A DNA stretch of 64,000 bases, taken from assembly GCA_905221605.1 (NCBI GenBank), contig CAJNDS010002154.1:246001-310000 (forward strand), in the 5' to 3' direction. The notes under the pieces are model-generated. The model was given only the letters and a program-made list of their open reading frames with translations, had not been told where the DNA came from and did no database searches. The translations under genes and the position numbers were made by a program. Positions 11,001 to 23,578 of this stretch are shown here, in pieces. This DNA comes from Symbiodinium natans (lineage: Eukaryota; Sar; Dinophyceae; Suessiales; Symbiodiniaceae). Numbering within the stretch: position 1 is the first letter of the stretch; every line of letters begins with the position of its first letter.

Positions 11001-14000
11001 CACCTGTCTATCTGTGGGCACTGTCACAAAGTCATGACATACTGCCGCGCGGTCAACACAGCACCGGGGGTCACGGCATGCGGGCACCCTGGAAGCAGCC
11101 ACTATCTGCAACACAGTTGTGCAGGCCAAGGTGCTCAAAGACTTCTGTGTCGCCTGCCATGAGCAGCCTACTCCAACAGGGTCTTGAGAAGGTTATTCTG
11201 CCCAAAAACCCAAAACAAATAGCATGAAAACACCTCAGATGATCCAGCAAACAAGCGGCGTCCATGATGACGATTTTCGCGAAGTTAACGCCTTGCGCAC
11301 GCGCCTGGCATGGTGTGCTGCATGTGCAGCAGCTATGTTTCATTACAGCTCACACCTTCGGGGCGTTTTCATACAAGCACTGACAGGACTTAACCATGAG
11401 CTGACCTCGGCAGACAGCATTTCAAGGATGCGGATGAATCCCGGAGCACCCGGAAGCCGAAAGCGGAAGAACAGCACGTCCTGAGCTTTCTTTTCTGAAT
11501 GTGGATGTATGAGGATGTGTGTGGAGCACCCGGTATGCCCATGATTCCAGCAGTGCCAAGCATCAGCAGATGTCGGCGCATACTGTGCCGAAGCCGCCAC
11601 ATGCAAAGACAAGGCCGGCACGTAAGCAGGTCGAATGCCTTGCAAAAGAGTCAACGTAGTTATTTGCCGACCCATTGCTGACCTACAAACAAATTCTTGA
11701 TTGAGTATGTCCTGCTGAAGACATGTGAACGAGATGCCGCTCTGATAGTTCAGCATTTCGGCAGAGATCGTGGCCGCGGCGCTGAGCCTGCCCTGGGTGT
11801 GCACCATGGTGAGAAACAAGCGCGAAAGGAAACCACGCATCACCTGTGAGGCTTGTGACGCAGCCGTGGCCTGCTTCTGAAGGTCCTCGCCGAGTGCACG
11901 GACCAGCGGCCAAAAGGCTGGCAGCTCCTGGGAGAGTCACTGCTCAGAACTCAGAAAGTCGTGACGTGATCATGATACACGAGAGACATCGCAGGCAATA
12001 TGATCAGCCTGCTCGCCAAAAATGTGGGCGAATGCATGGAGCAAGCACCTCAGCCAATGGCGAATTTGTGATGTCAAGAACACACCCTGTAACAGAAATG
12101 AATGGCATCGTGTTTTGTGTTGAGGTGTCAAGATGCACCCAGCCACATCCGGCCAAAAAGCTTTGCCAAGTGGCATGCTCACGCGAACAAGAAGATGGCC
12201 AGAGCCCATGGCAGCATGCAGCCTCAGCACTGCTCACATCTCCTGCTCAAGCGCCCGAGTGCCCGAGTCCCAGTCTCAGCTTCATAGCAGAAATGCCTGT
12301 GCCAAGAAGCAGCACGCAAAGCCACAGAGGTTCGCAGCATATCTGCAGCCCTGACAGCAAGAAAGGGGCTCACAATACAGCTCTGACACAGCATCTGGCT
12401 AAATGCGGCTTCCCCGTAGTACGGCCCGAAGCACCATTCATCCTTTTGATTCGTATCGACGCAACACACCCGCAGCCAAACGTGATCTGGAGATTGCATG
12501 GAGCAGTTGAGCAGTAAAATCACTTGCTGACTCCTTGCTGCCCTCCTATGCCCTTCTTGCATGCGAGCAGCGGCTGCGCCGGAGCAGCGGCTCGCGCTTC
12601 GCAAAGCCGCGAAGCGCTGCAACAGCAGCCGCGACCTCAGAGGCAGTGCACCAGCTGAAAGGTCGAGATTTATGTTCTGCAATGGGCTTTTATCTCATAT
12701 AGGGCCGCTTGAGGGGGCCCCCTTTTGAGCACATGCAGCAAGAATGATTCTTTTGTCGGCGTTCTAAGTCTTGAAATTGACAGGCTTGCCAAGCGATCGC
12801 GCAGCAGAGATTCTCAACCCACACACCCACACACACACACATGCACGTTACGCAATGCACGTTCTTCCAAGACTCCGTCCAGCGTGGGAGGCCATCCGTG
12901 CGCCCTTCCGGACTCACAGCTGGTCAGGTCACGCAATGCATGCACTACCAGGCTGCTGCCATGCACCGCAACAACTCTTGACTGAACGGACTGGCATCGT
13001 CCTGTGGTCGACAGCTTGACATCCAGAATCCAGACTTTGCCTGACCTTGCAGTGTCACCCAGCTTCGCCTCGGGATTTTGTCAGCGGCTCGCCCCAGAAC
13101 CTTCAGCTGAAGTGCACGCGGAAACTTTCAGGAATACTGAATAGACTTTAGAATGAACGGGTTCTGGGACACGCAGGAGCAGGGCCGCTTCGTGAAGAAG
13201 CCACGGCCATGGAGACTTGCTCGAACTCTGAGATGATTGCAGAACCGAACACCTTCCTTGGAAGCAAGGCGGCTCCTCCCAAGAGATGCGCAGCGTGGCG
13301 CGCAGGGCATCACCCTCCTTGGTGCCTTAGTCACTCAGTCTGAGAAGTCTCCTTTGCCAGTACACAAGAACATCACAACCAAGCCCAGACTCCTTCAAGC
13401 GCCCACAAGTATGTAAAGAAATGCCCCGCTTCCACCTGCGCCAGCTACGAATTCGACGTGCCCAAAGAGCATACAGCTGGTAGGCACTCCCAACTTGCAC
13501 TGCATGGTAAGCCTCAACGCTAGGATCTTGGTAGTCCTTGCCGCAGGCCTCCTTGCAGGAGTTCAGTTCGGCATGCACCGCAGCACGCTGTGCATGCACG
13601 ATAGCTGCTTGATCTGCCTTGTGGTAATCGAACCAGTCTCGGCTTCCGCAAAATACCATACGACTCCGGCACTTTAGATGGAACGGAATCTTGGAGTGCC
13701 AGCAAGAAGCGAGAGGAATTAAACGGAACAATGCTACCTTAAGCTGACTTCCTGGAGCATATCATTTGCTGTCGTGCGGCCACGCTTTCAACAGCAAAAT
13801 GCTGTACACTGTATACTCCTTGCGGCCTACGGATGCCTGCGGGGCACATACGGCCTGACGTGGCCTGACAATGGTCTTGGAATGTGGAAGGCGTGAAGGT
13901 GGTGGTGTTGTGGTGAAATGTGGTGAACTTTCGACACGGTGTTTGCTGGACTCCCAGCTGCACCCAAAAACAAGTGGGGCTCCTTCAATGCGGCGCGGAT

Positions 14001-17000
14001 GGTGCTCAGATGGTCCAAGTTCACCTGGAAAGCAGTGGCTTAGGCATGGCCACTTCAGTGCTGAAGGATACTTTACACTACGCTTTGTAGTCATCTTTTG
14101 TGTGAAAAGCATGTCAACTCTGAGTGGGCTCTGGGTGCAGCGGCTGGCCCATGTTCTCCGATCAGCGCGATGGGAATTTTGGAGCGCCCAGAGCAAAGCG
14201 CCGAGTAGTCCGGCCCTGGATAGAGCAAAATTGCATAACATTTGTTGAGAGGCAAATTCAGGGCGTCTGCTATAGGCCCGTAGGCGTTATTTCTGGCAGG
14301 TTGGCGCAGGGCTTGGTCCCATGTGTCCCATGATCAGACATTTGTTGAAGCGGAGGCTGCCAAACGCTGTCACTAGACAGGAGCTGGACGGACTATTTGG
14401 GGCACCTGATGCTTCGAGCTCCAGCAAGCTCGGAGAATCCTTCGCCAGGCAGAGCGCATACTCATTGAAGTGCGAGCAGGGAGGCGTAGCACATAGTACA
14501 TGAGTAGAATTTCAGGTGTCACCCATAGCACTGGCTCCTCGTTCCACGCTGTGAGCCTCGGACGTGGAACAGGACGATGAAAGCAGTAGTCCTGACCCAG
14601 ACCGGACTAGGAGCAAGCAAACACATCAGCAGCATGTGCAGCACTTGGATCTCCACCGAGCACTCCCTGCCCAGCTTAATGCTCCTCATAGCTCGGATAG
14701 TACACACCTGGCTCGGTGTTGATGTTCACAGCCTGAGTTCAAGGCCAGAAGCGTTCCCTCGGGCCTGCAAGATGTTCGTTGATTGCCCGTGCGACTGCTG
14801 GATTCAGCTTCCTTCTGCCCGTTCATTGTCCGAAACGCTAAGACAAGCTAAAGCGACGCCGCCCCGAGTTGGCCTTGCCAAGCGGCAATATCTGTGGAGG
14901 TCAAGCCCCAGTTCGCCTCGCAGCAGACATGAAGATGAAGTTCGGAGAGTGGGCGAAACATGCATCTCGTCAACAGTCAAATAAGCCGACAGTGCTCTTG
15001 GCCTGCTGACGTTCTGTTCTGACGAGCTTCGGACTCGGAGTGGTCCAGGACATAGTTCGGCACGGAATAAATGGAGCCGAAAGCATTCAGCATTGCCTCC
15101 TTTGCAAAGAGGACAGATAGCTGAAAGTGTACGAGACGGTGGTCGCTTGTCTCAACCAGAGCGACTCATTTGCTCAACCGCACTAAAACCGGTTCCAGGA
15201 TGGACAGTGCCTGTGAGCTAAAAATGGTACGAATGCCTGCCGGCACCCCTAGCTAGGATGCACAGCCGTCGCCTAGCGTACGCAGGAACAGCGCAATAGC
15301 AAGCTGGGGAAGTCTATGCCAGCTTGTCAGACGTTGAGGTAGATGACCTAAAACGAATGCCTTCGAACTGCATCCGAACCCCGCAATTGCGAAGAACTGC
15401 GAGTACCCAGCCCCGATACAATGCAGGTTTCAGTCTGGGCACCCAGTACTCTTTCAAGGTCTGCAGATCCAGCTGAGCACGAACCTTGTTCCTCAGACCC
15501 AGATCTGAATTGCAGTTGTGCACCTCTAGTTCTTGAGCAGCTTGCACAGCCATGCGAAACAGTCAGCAGCAACTGGAGTCAACCAAAGCACGCAAGGAAG
15601 ATGACGTACTGCACCAGCACAAAGCCGACTGGGCAAGCCAAAAAGCCCGCAAACTCGTTTGGCCCCCACTTCCTGGGCGTAGAACCGTTGATCCAATAAA
15701 AAAACAAATAGTTAAGGATGAGTCATGAGGGCATCCTGCATCAGATGGGCTGCTGGAAGGTTGTGTCTAATAACCTTCATGATCCTTCATGCTACCTGTG
15801 CTGCTCATGATGGGCCTTCAATATGCGCGGCCGTGCATGCGCTGCCAGCTGTTGCACAGTTTGTGCGAGAAGCGGTGGGTCATCGAAAAGATGGGAGAAC
15901 TGCGCCTCGTGACAAATCAGGCTGCGGAAGGATCTTCTGCACCATAGTTGCGCACAGATCACTGCGGCCATCACGGCCCTTGCTCTACGAGCTGTTGTCT
16001 TGCACCACTCACTTGAGATAAACTTGCCTTCTGGAGCACCAAGGGTAAGTCAATCAAGTCTGCGATGCGCGTTTCAAGAGCTGAGCCGTTCCTGACATCA
16101 CGGCATGACGCGCTTCTTCAGTCTCTGAGCAGCTGCTTCTCTGCAGCTCAAGGGCGCAAAGGTGAGGCCAGGTACAACCTTATACACGTGGTTGCCACCA
16201 GGGCAGCTTTTTGAAAGAGGTCATGGCGCTTGAGCAGGGAAAAGGATGGGTCTGTTTCGGCTGACGTGCAATGGGCCTCAAAAGGTTTGCTTAGGCTGCA
16301 CCTTCCCCTTGTGCAGATTGGCAAGCGGGTAAGTCAACGACCCCCAGAGTTGCATCTAAGGAATGGGGTGTGAAACTGCGTGAACATGCACGAACTGTAT
16401 GGTTTCTGTATGATGCTGTCCCGAAGGCGTCGCCGACTCCTTTCTTTTACGACAGCCTCACCTGGGTTTCACTGCACAGCTCTTCCGCAAGTATGGTCGG
16501 ATGGTCTGTCGAAACTTCACAGGCCGTGGGCCTGAAACCCAATCCCCCTTCACGTCCCTTTGCCCGCCCAACATGTTCCGACCAAGCTGCCATGACCATC
16601 TCTCCTCCTTCACTGTCTCGTCGACGGAAAAGGTCTTCCTTGATGGAGTTTGTAGCTAGACAAGCTGACAGACCGGATCTAAAGTAGTGACATGTAGTGA
16701 ATGTAGTGACTCATTTAATACTCCCAAACTTCGCAAGTCAGCAGCCAGACAAGGTCACCGAGCGCTCCTGGAAGCTCTCATACTCCGTCCATTTCCTCTT
16801 GAAGACGGACTGCACATGATGCTTTGACATTAAGAGAAGGCAGTTGTTCGGTTCTTCTGCGTTGTCGGCAGCATTTCGACATTTTGGCCTCACTGCCAGC
16901 TCCAAGGTGGTCTCGCCGAAAACCTCGGCTTTGCAACGCGCATGCTGAAAAGGAAGTCTGTGCATGCGCATCAGACCGGAGGGGAAGGCAAGCAACGCCT

Positions 17001-20000
17001 TCCGCAAGTAGAGCTTGTCGAAACAATGGCCAGAAGATATGATCACTGCCCAAGCCTTCCTGCAGGTGAGGCTGAGGGCCAATTCAAGCAGGGCAGAAAG
17101 TTCACGGAACGAAGTCATTCGAAGAGTATGACGCGAGCGCAGTTGGGACCCACGGGTACCAGTCTTTTTGACAAAGGGTTGTGTGCTTCATCTGGTGGTC
17201 CCCCTTGTTTCAAATAGAACTACGTGTCACTTACGTGCCCAAAAGGCCGAGGGCATGCCAAGCGTCGCAATCCAAAAAAGCCGCCGCCCTCCTGGGCGGA
17301 GGGTTCAAAGAGGAATGAGGCACATGTTGAGAAACAGCTCTACAAATGTTTGCCTGGGTACCATAAGGATGCTTCTGCTGGAGAGCACTTATAAGCACTT
17401 CATAGAGCATTGTGCCGTCCCAGTGTCTCTGGCGTCGGCGGATCCGCGTCCTTTCCCACGCTGGAAACAGGGGACTTGAGAGAGGCTCACTCGAGGTTCA
17501 GGGTGGTTCACCTGTTTCCGATTTGAGGACAAAGGACATACGTGGGTTACATGAGCATGTTCGGCCTTGAGCCAGGACTCTTCGTCGCCCGCACCTGACA
17601 ATGCTTCGCAATGCGAAGCCTCTCCCTCAATCACAGCTCGTCACAGATCCCATAGACCGAGCTGCGTTCTGCTGAGATTCGCAGGAGTCCGGCAACGAGA
17701 GCGAAGGGACGCAACAGGCTGGCCTTCCCAGGAGGTTACGAGGTGAGATGCAAGCGCATACACGCTGGGCCATTGTTGCTTTTGAGCCCGAGACTGGAAG
17801 CACATGAGGCGCAGCCGCTGGCATGGCAACTTGGGGAGTAGTGTTGTTGGTCCCCCTACTGTCCCCCTGGAATGAGGTCATGCTCAAATTGCCGTAACGT
17901 GGCCCGAAGTTACCCGAGGCGTGAACAGCTGAAGCGAAACTGGTCAACTCGGTGGATCTGCGGCTCTGAAAACAGGACAGCGGGTTTTTTAAGTGTGAGG
18001 AAGGTCTTCCACAGCCAGCTGCTGAAATCATGCTGTAACCGACACGTTATTTCAACTCTTCCGTGTCGGAAGAGCATGGTGTGGCAAATTGTGGACACCT
18101 TGAACCTGACTTCGACCTCCCTCGCAAGCACATCCCACGGCGCAAAACGCATTTGGCAAGAAGTTGCACTCAAGGGCCAAGCGCCGCTGTGCATGCGCTG
18201 CCAGCTCCTCCTGCCAAAGAGCCCGACATCCAATGCCTGTATTATTATTAATATATGCTGCTAAAACAAATCACCCTTTTTTGTTCTTGAAACTCTTGTG
18301 AAAAATGTCGCAACTTGCCGAGCAAGACCTTCTCTTCCAGCCGCTGCTTCTGCTCCAGCTGGTCGCCCTGCATGCTCTCCTCAGATGTTTACTGGCTCTG
18401 CTGGGGTCGCTTCTCATTGCCCTTGCCCCCTCCCCCCCTGGACCCACAAGCAGTCACTGGACCCCTGTTGAAACCGGCAACGCAGCATATTCGTACAAAA
18501 TAGGACCGCCGCAAAAAATCTATGACAACGTTATGGCGCGCCATGCCTGCAAGTACCTCTTCAGAGAATGAGCATAATGACGACCCTACTAAAATAAGTA
18601 AGCTCCTGGCTCGCCCGCTCTCGGCCAGTCGCAACCGTGCCATGAGTTCGAAGATTTCTGCCTCCGAAGGCTCCCACAATCTTGACTCACGCGGCTGCCC
18701 GTGCAATGTGTAGCTGGAAGCTCAAGACGTGACTGGTATGCCACATGCGTGTGATTGAACATGTGCCTGCAAACGGCGCTCGCTGTCAGTGGCAGCACGA
18801 CCAGCCGCATCCTGTCGCCAAAAACCGAGAAAAGAAATCGGGGGTGTCCAAGAAAAGTTTGGAAATCGATGTCTTTCAATCTTGCCGAACCGAGCCTGCA
18901 CCGCCTGGGCTGCCTGGGCAGCCTCGGCATAAGAGCGATGAGCCTGGCAAGGTGCAAGCCAAAAGTTTGCTCACACCCTCAGGCACGTATGTGATGCGGC
19001 ATCGCCAACAGGGCCATCGTCAAATCCCGTCAAGCATCGCGTGAATCCATCGCCTGTATCTGAATAAAGCAACTCTCCATAACTCTCCTCCCCGCAACCC
19101 TCTCTGCGCGTCTCCTCCTCGCTGGCTTCAAGCCGCTGATGCAGTTTTGTTACCTCGACCTGGCTGAAGCACAACGATGTAAAAACGAACTTCAGGGAAC
19201 GATGGCTGCTGTAAAGCCCAAGCTCTGTGTAGAGTTGTGCATGTGTAAGGCATGCGCAACTCAAGAACTTTGCCATTTGCGTGTGTCTCCGACAAGTCTA
19301 GAGACGGACGATAATTCCAACCTGCGCGGCTTGCGCCAGGGAGCGTTGATGTGAAGCCTGGCTGGGAAATCTGGGAATGGCGAGCCAACTCTTAGCACGG
19401 TGGCAGCTGGGGGGCAGCTGGGGGGGGCCACCCGAAAATGCAAGGCCGAGATGCAGTGACATATGCACAGTGAGTGGGTTACGTAGGCACATGACATTCA
19501 CGATATCGGTGGTTTTTGATGGTGTTCGCACACGTCATATCAGCTTCCTATAACTGATAAATGCTATATAAGTGCACTGAACTGAGGACATCATGCAAGT
19601 AGCACAAGCCGAATACCTTTTTCGGGTCTCCTTGACTAGAGGCTCGGTGCAAGCATGTGCCAGTAGGAAAGGGCGTTTGGTGTTTAACAGTCACTCCCTT
19701 TCGTTCTTTCTACATCGCTCTCACTCTCTGTCTCTCTACTCTCTACCTTCGAATTTTCGTGGAGCTTAGCCTTCTCTCCGGGCTCAGTCTGGGATATCGG
19801 GTGGCCTCACCATTAGCTGCGTCCAGGCACTGCTGCAACCGCTCCACCTGGAAGCAACAATGGAAGCAAGGGCAGAATTAGGGCGTTCGGCCGCTGACTA
19901 CGCAAGATCTGCAATCAGCAATTCAATGCACTGAAGTTGCCAGGCAGTTTTGAATGCCTCGCGCGACTCAACGTTGAGCTTCTTGCGCAGCTCTGACAGC

Positions 20001-20005
20001 TGTGC
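4132..20005 (-). CDS. Large coiled-coil protein gene(s), many micro-exons
   Basis: No family is recognised. Exons placed by AG|G acceptors and GC/GT donors: 19941-20005, 19811-19847, 19099-19159, 18896-18943, 18767-18811, 11844-11927, 6142-6243, 5913-5963, 5771-5838, 4291-4352 and 4132-4194; also about 4450-4522 and 18616-18690. All encode Glu/Gln/Ala/Arg/Leu-rich heptad sequence, for example ELEQQLTAAWAKAAERE, SELRKKLNVESREAFK and RLERQVSQYRAMLNAE. Weaker heptad exons occur near 7790-7890, 8600-8660, 9720-9780, 10620-10730, 15430-15550, 15850-15950 and 20610-20720. Such proteins usually act as structural or cytoskeletal scaffolds. Whether this is one very long gene or several, and where it starts and stops, I cannot tell. 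The AG|G acceptors and GC donors argue that it is real. Confidence 0.6.
4291..4352 (-). CDS. Coiled-coil exon
   Basis: It reads LERQVSQYRAMLNAEPWPSA between AG|G and a GTGCAA donor. A neighbouring exon at about 4450-4522 reads KIQKRASEIEIQAESKQREQ. Confidence 0.6.
5015..5080 (+). repeat. (CAG)22 microsatellite
   Basis: 66 bp of perfect CAG. It would read as poly-Leu, poly-Cys or poly-Ala (CTG/TGC/GCT) on the gene strand; it lies between coiled-coil exons, so it is probably intronic. Confidence 0.98.
5771..5838 (-). CDS. Coiled-coil exon
   Basis: It reads AQLQAADQQLRTSRAKEKQL and continues a few residues more. The acceptor is CCAG|G and the donor GC. Clear heptad spacing. Confidence 0.65.
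5913..5963 (-). CDS. Coiled-coil exon, 17 codons
   Basis: ELEQQLTAAWAKAAERE lies exactly between AG|G and a GC donor. Confidence 0.65.
6142..6243 (-). CDS. Coiled-coil exon, duplicate B
   Basis: About 34 codons ending AVELESKLSVREQ at a GC donor (GAGCAG|GCAG). The C-terminal 21 codons match exon 4132-4194. The acceptor is AG|C, less typical, so the start is uncertain. Confidence 0.6.
6300..11840 (-). other. Mostly intronic, scattered weak coiled-coil exons
   Basis: Candidate short exons read VELAEQRPELPQF and WEVERGKAEAATAAAKACKE (about 7790-7890), ECEKLASAQELERWQGWAEE (about 8600-8660), RALQAEASVISTRMRQHHEA (about 9720-9780) and LERKLDGSADSIQSLVVQAE (about 10620-10730), all minus strand. 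Edges could not be fixed. A C-rich run lies at 7617-7640. Long plus-strand open frames here look like shadows. Confidence 0.4.
11844..11927 (-). CDS. Coiled-coil exon, 28 codons
   Basis: Starts at CCCAG|GAG, ends at CACAG|GTGATG, and contains WPLVRALGEDLQKQATAASQ. The frame stays open past the donor for about 45 codons. Confidence 0.6.
11930..18590 (-). other. Mostly intronic or unassigned, few candidate exons
   Basis: Candidate minus-strand coding stretches lie at about 13500-13690 (IVHAQRAAVHAELNSCKEAC), 15430-15553 (NKVRAQLDLQTLKEYWVPRL), 15850-15950 (HLFDDPPLLAQTVQQLAAHA) and 16738-17118 (a 126-codon open frame ending FKRKWTEYESFQERS). I could not fix splice sites. A (CA)n tract occurs near 12820-12845. 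I see nothing else recognisable. Confidence 0.35.
18767..18811 (-). CDS. Coiled-coil exon, 15 codons
   Basis: DAAGRAATDSERRLQ lies between ACAG|G and a GC donor. Confidence 0.6.
18896..18943 (-). CDS. Coiled-coil exon, 16 codons
   Basis: AHRSYAEAAQAAQAVQ lies between CCAG|G and a GC donor. Confidence 0.6.
19099..19159 (-). CDS. Coiled-coil exon
   Basis: VEVTKLHQRLEASEEETRRE lies between CCAG|G and a GT donor. One of the clearest heptad segments in the window. Confidence 0.68.
19811..19847 (-). CDS. 37-bp coiled-coil micro-exon
   Basis: VERLQQCLDAAN lies between TTCCAG|G and a GTGAGG donor. Confidence 0.6.
19941..20005 (-). CDS. Coiled-coil exon, most 5' well-placed exon of the array
   Basis: AQLSELRKKLNVESREAFKT continues to the donor. 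It lies between CTCAG|G and a GC donor. Further upstream pieces at about 20060-20110 (AEVEMNRAQDG) and 20610-20720 (RLLELSVLAESQRISELTEA) are weaker. Confidence 0.68.
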
Positions 20006-21241
20006 CTGAGGACACATTGCACTGAGCCTTCCTCCCATCTCCTACATTGCCATTCTTGCCACTGTTAGGCCCCTGAAACGTCCACACAGCCGTCCTGAGC
20101 TCGATTCATCTCCACTTCGGCCTGGGAAATGTGGAAAGCATACAAAGGGCACCCGCTTAGTTACTACTTGCAGGAGTCAACCGCAGCGAAAAGGGCCCCT
20201 CATGCGACTAGATTGGAGAATGGTATGTGACGGCAGTTGCCTGCAATCGAGTGGAAGACCGTGGACGTCGCAGCGAGCGGCTAGGGAGGCCTTGTCAAGA
20301 AGGCAAAGGGAGTGGCGGGAGCGCGTGGCGGCGTGCGAAACAACGGGATATCAGCTGCTGTCAATGACCAGAATGCCTGTTGCGCATCGCAACGCTTTCA
20401 TTCGGGCGCCTTTTCTTGGCACTCTTTACGGTTGCTCATATGGCATCAAAACGGCTCCAAAAGGCTCAACAAAGGCCGCTGCACAAAAAAGAGTCGAGTA
20501 TAGAGTTGTACGAAGCTATGTGTTCATAATGAGTCTGAGTATGCTCACAAGCTTGAGGCGCGTAGGACTTGAATCTGCCAGCTGCAGATGAGCCGCCATC
20601 TACACCAGGGATGCTGCTGCCGGCGCCTCGGTGAGCTCTGAGATTCTCTGAGACTCTGCGAGAACGGAAAGCTCAAGGAGCCGGACACCGGACATCCAGG
20701 TCTCCGGGCTCAGCGGTCGCATCTCGAACTCCCAGGCTTCAAAGGCCTGGCAGAATGCGCACGCTCCAGGATGCGCGCTGCATGCTAAGTTCGCTGCTCT
20801 TTGGCCGACCTTGCCCTTCCAGGTCTCTCTATTCGACAAAACAGCTCTTGTGCGTTCCGTTTTGAGGCGGACTCATCGTCTTTTTGCCTATGACCTATTC
20901 AGTACTCTGAAAAGAGTTTCCGACAAATGCAAGTACTCATCGACTCACGGACTCAGACCTGTCTCTACGTACTTGCGGCCGTTTAAGTACAGGTCCATGT
21001 GCACAACAGAAAGCCTCGGGGCGCGCCATCTGGGCCTGAGAATTCTTTGCACCGCAATCCAGATCCAGATCCAAGGGCCACAAGGCCGAGCAGCAAATGC
21101 GTATCTCAAGATCAAGCTCAGCAGCTCGAAAATGAGCAGTAATTGGTCCGTTTCCTCTACTAGACTCTGCCATTAGGGGGTCCTTACTGATAACACCTCC
21201 GAGCCAACATTTCAACAAGACCGTTACCCTCAACCCTACCA

Positions 21242-21262
21242 CCCCCCCCCCCCCCCCCCCCC
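21242..21262 (+). repeat. Poly-C (21)
   Basis: Homopolymer of 21 C on the plus strand. Confidence 0.95.
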
Positions 21263-21693
21263 AAGAAACGCGCGGTACGCCCAACTTACCTTTTTGCTCC
21301 AGCCCGAGACTGGTCACAAAGTCAAAAGGTTGCAAATCACCTCCCTGCCAGGTCTGCAGCGTCGAACGGCAGCGAGCATTCTTACCTTGGAAAGTTGACA
21401 TAAGCTGCCCCGTGCACTCATAATGGAAACGACAAGCCCGGCTTGGAAATGTTCACCGTTACTTGGGTTGCTGACACTAGCTCTATTCTACACACTGATG
21501 GCCACGGATTCCGCAGCACTTTAGGCTACACAGGGCATTTGGAGGTCGGACTTGTTCTGGCAAGCACCGCTCAACGCCCTTTAAAAACTCAGTGCGGGAT
21601 GCAGGAGCTCAACTTGCACGTAGCAGGTACTATATCGTAATACCATGTCCGTTAGAGCGAGCCCTCACCGTACGGATACCGCACCGACCTTAC

Positions 21694-21781
21694 CAGCCTT
21701 AGCTCTTTCCACCACTGATCAAGGCTGCCGTGCAGACGGGCCAAGGCAGCCTGAAGCTCCTTCGCGGACTTCCACGCAATT
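21694..21781 (-). CDS. Unidentified helical exon
   Basis: It reads IAWKSAKELQAALARLHGSL and ends KELRL at a GTAAGG donor. Amphipathic helix, possibly part of the same coiled-coil gene. The acceptor AG|A is less typical. Confidence 0.5.
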
Positions 21782-23310
21782 CTAGAGATGAAGTTGTGCA
21801 ACGATTGCGATCTGATGACCGAAGCTGGGGCAAACTTCCAGAAACGATCGCCGCGAGGGGAGAGCGTCAGCAATGTCAGCAGAAGCAGGTTACAGCATGG
21901 ATCGGCGCTTCCCTTTGGGTCCTGTGGAACGGCTGAGGATGCGCAGCAGCGGCAGCCCATGCTGTCCAAAAAGCCCAAAAAATACCTTTGTTCAGCAGGT
22001 TGACCCGCAGAAAAAACAGGGTGTATTCATTTTCTTATTCATTCTCGCGCCGGCCAACACTATGCCGCGCCTGTGCAAGAAATTCCGCCGGCAAAGCAGC
22101 GCATCTCGAAGGAATGTGGCGAGGGATGTGTAGCGCCCATCTGTCACCTCAGTAGTGGATCCGAAGCGTTAACCGCGGCCTCATATCAGTTGGTTTGAGC
22201 TTCATGAAACCCTATGGCCCTATGGCTCATGTCCCATGCATAAGGCTTACTTGACGTAGGAAGAGATTTAAATTAAGGTTGGTCCTCACAATCGAGCGGC
22301 TGTGGGGTGGCCCGTGTGGGCCAAGTGTGACCGGATCTGATGCCGTCGGCCAGTGCCAATACCTGATAAATCAAGCCATCTCCGCGCGCGCGCGCACGCC
22401 GGACCAGGACCGCTGGCCCATAAACGTGAGTAGATGCCGAGCAGCGGATCACCACCAGCGTCAACTGATCACAAAGATACTGGGCATGCGCAGCAACCTG
22501 AAAACATATGCTCATGCAGTTGACTAAGTGGGCTTTGCAAACATGTAGGTCAAAATGAAAATGTAGAAATTCGTGAAGACTGTCAACGACATTTCTCGGA
22601 ATCTGCTTATCGTGAGAGCTGACGAGTGGAGCCCTAATTAATAGTACGAGGGATGATCTCCAACACGGTATCTCGGAGCTCATGCGCCCGGCTTGAACAG
22701 TGAAACAAACGAACGTCGAGCAAGTTGAGGTTCTCACTGTGCGCACAGATGATTCTCCGTGACTTTCTTGTTGTTGGGGCTTGAGCCCCGGTTTTCGGAG
22801 AAGGAACAGCACCCGGCATATACCCCCCTCACATGGAAACAGCTCGGATGTGAGTCTCTTTCTCTTGCTCTCAGGCTCTTCTTGCGCCACCCAGGGAATA
22901 CTCCCAGTTGTCTAGTGAACCCAAGCAATTAATATGAAGCTTGCACATTGCAAACCGCGCTTTGGTCTTCAGCCCTCTACTCCGAGGGCACAACGACCAG
23001 GGACCTGCTTGCAGGAGATTGGCCCCGAGCCTGCCATTCCCTTTTTCACGGGAAACGGTGGTGAGCTTTGAAGAGGAATCTTCGCAGGAGGCGTGTCTTG
23101 CATGGGCCTCATCGAGGATGACACGCTGTCTTGCCTATATGCTGGTGTTTCCATGTGTTTCCAGCACCGGGCCTTCCTTTTTTGGCTGCGTGTTTCTGGG
23201 GTCGGGGCGCCTGCCGGAAGTGAACTCCAAGTGGAGGGGGCAAGACGCTTGCGAAGCTTTTCTGGCTACTGCATGCCCCACCTCGTGCGGTGACCCAGCA
23301 CTCACTCACT

Positions 23311-23370
23311 CATTCTCACTCATTGTCACTCATTCTCCCTCATTCTCCCTCATTCTCACTCACTCCCTCA
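23311..23370 (+). repeat. 10-bp tandem repeat CATTCTCACT, six units
   Basis: Six head-to-tail units in exact 10-bp register with point changes (CATTGTCACT, CATTCTCCCT), preceded by CTCACTCACT. Confidence 0.9.
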
Positions 23371-23552
23371 AATTGCAAAAGGCAAACCGTAAATTCCTTG
23401 CTGGTTGGCCGCATGGAGCTGCCACTTCAGAGGCGTCAAGGCGGCCCTTGCTCACAATCTACGCGTGCTGCAATTTCTATCTAGAATTCAGCTGCTCCAG
23501 TAATTGCACGTTTACTGCACCCCAAGAACACACCCTTCTCTCCTTCTCTCCT

Positions 23553-23578
23553 TCTCTCTCTCTCTCTCTCTCTCTCTC
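23553..23578 (+). repeat. (TC)13 microsatellite
   Basis: 26 bp of perfect TC. Confidence 0.95.

Noticed and set aside
20202-20591. 129-codon plus-strand frame with Arg/Glu-rich start
   Set aside because: Part of it (QRAAREALSRRQREWRERVA) looks coiled-coil, but the rest does not and no plus-strand splice signals support it. Likely chance in a GC-rich stretch.
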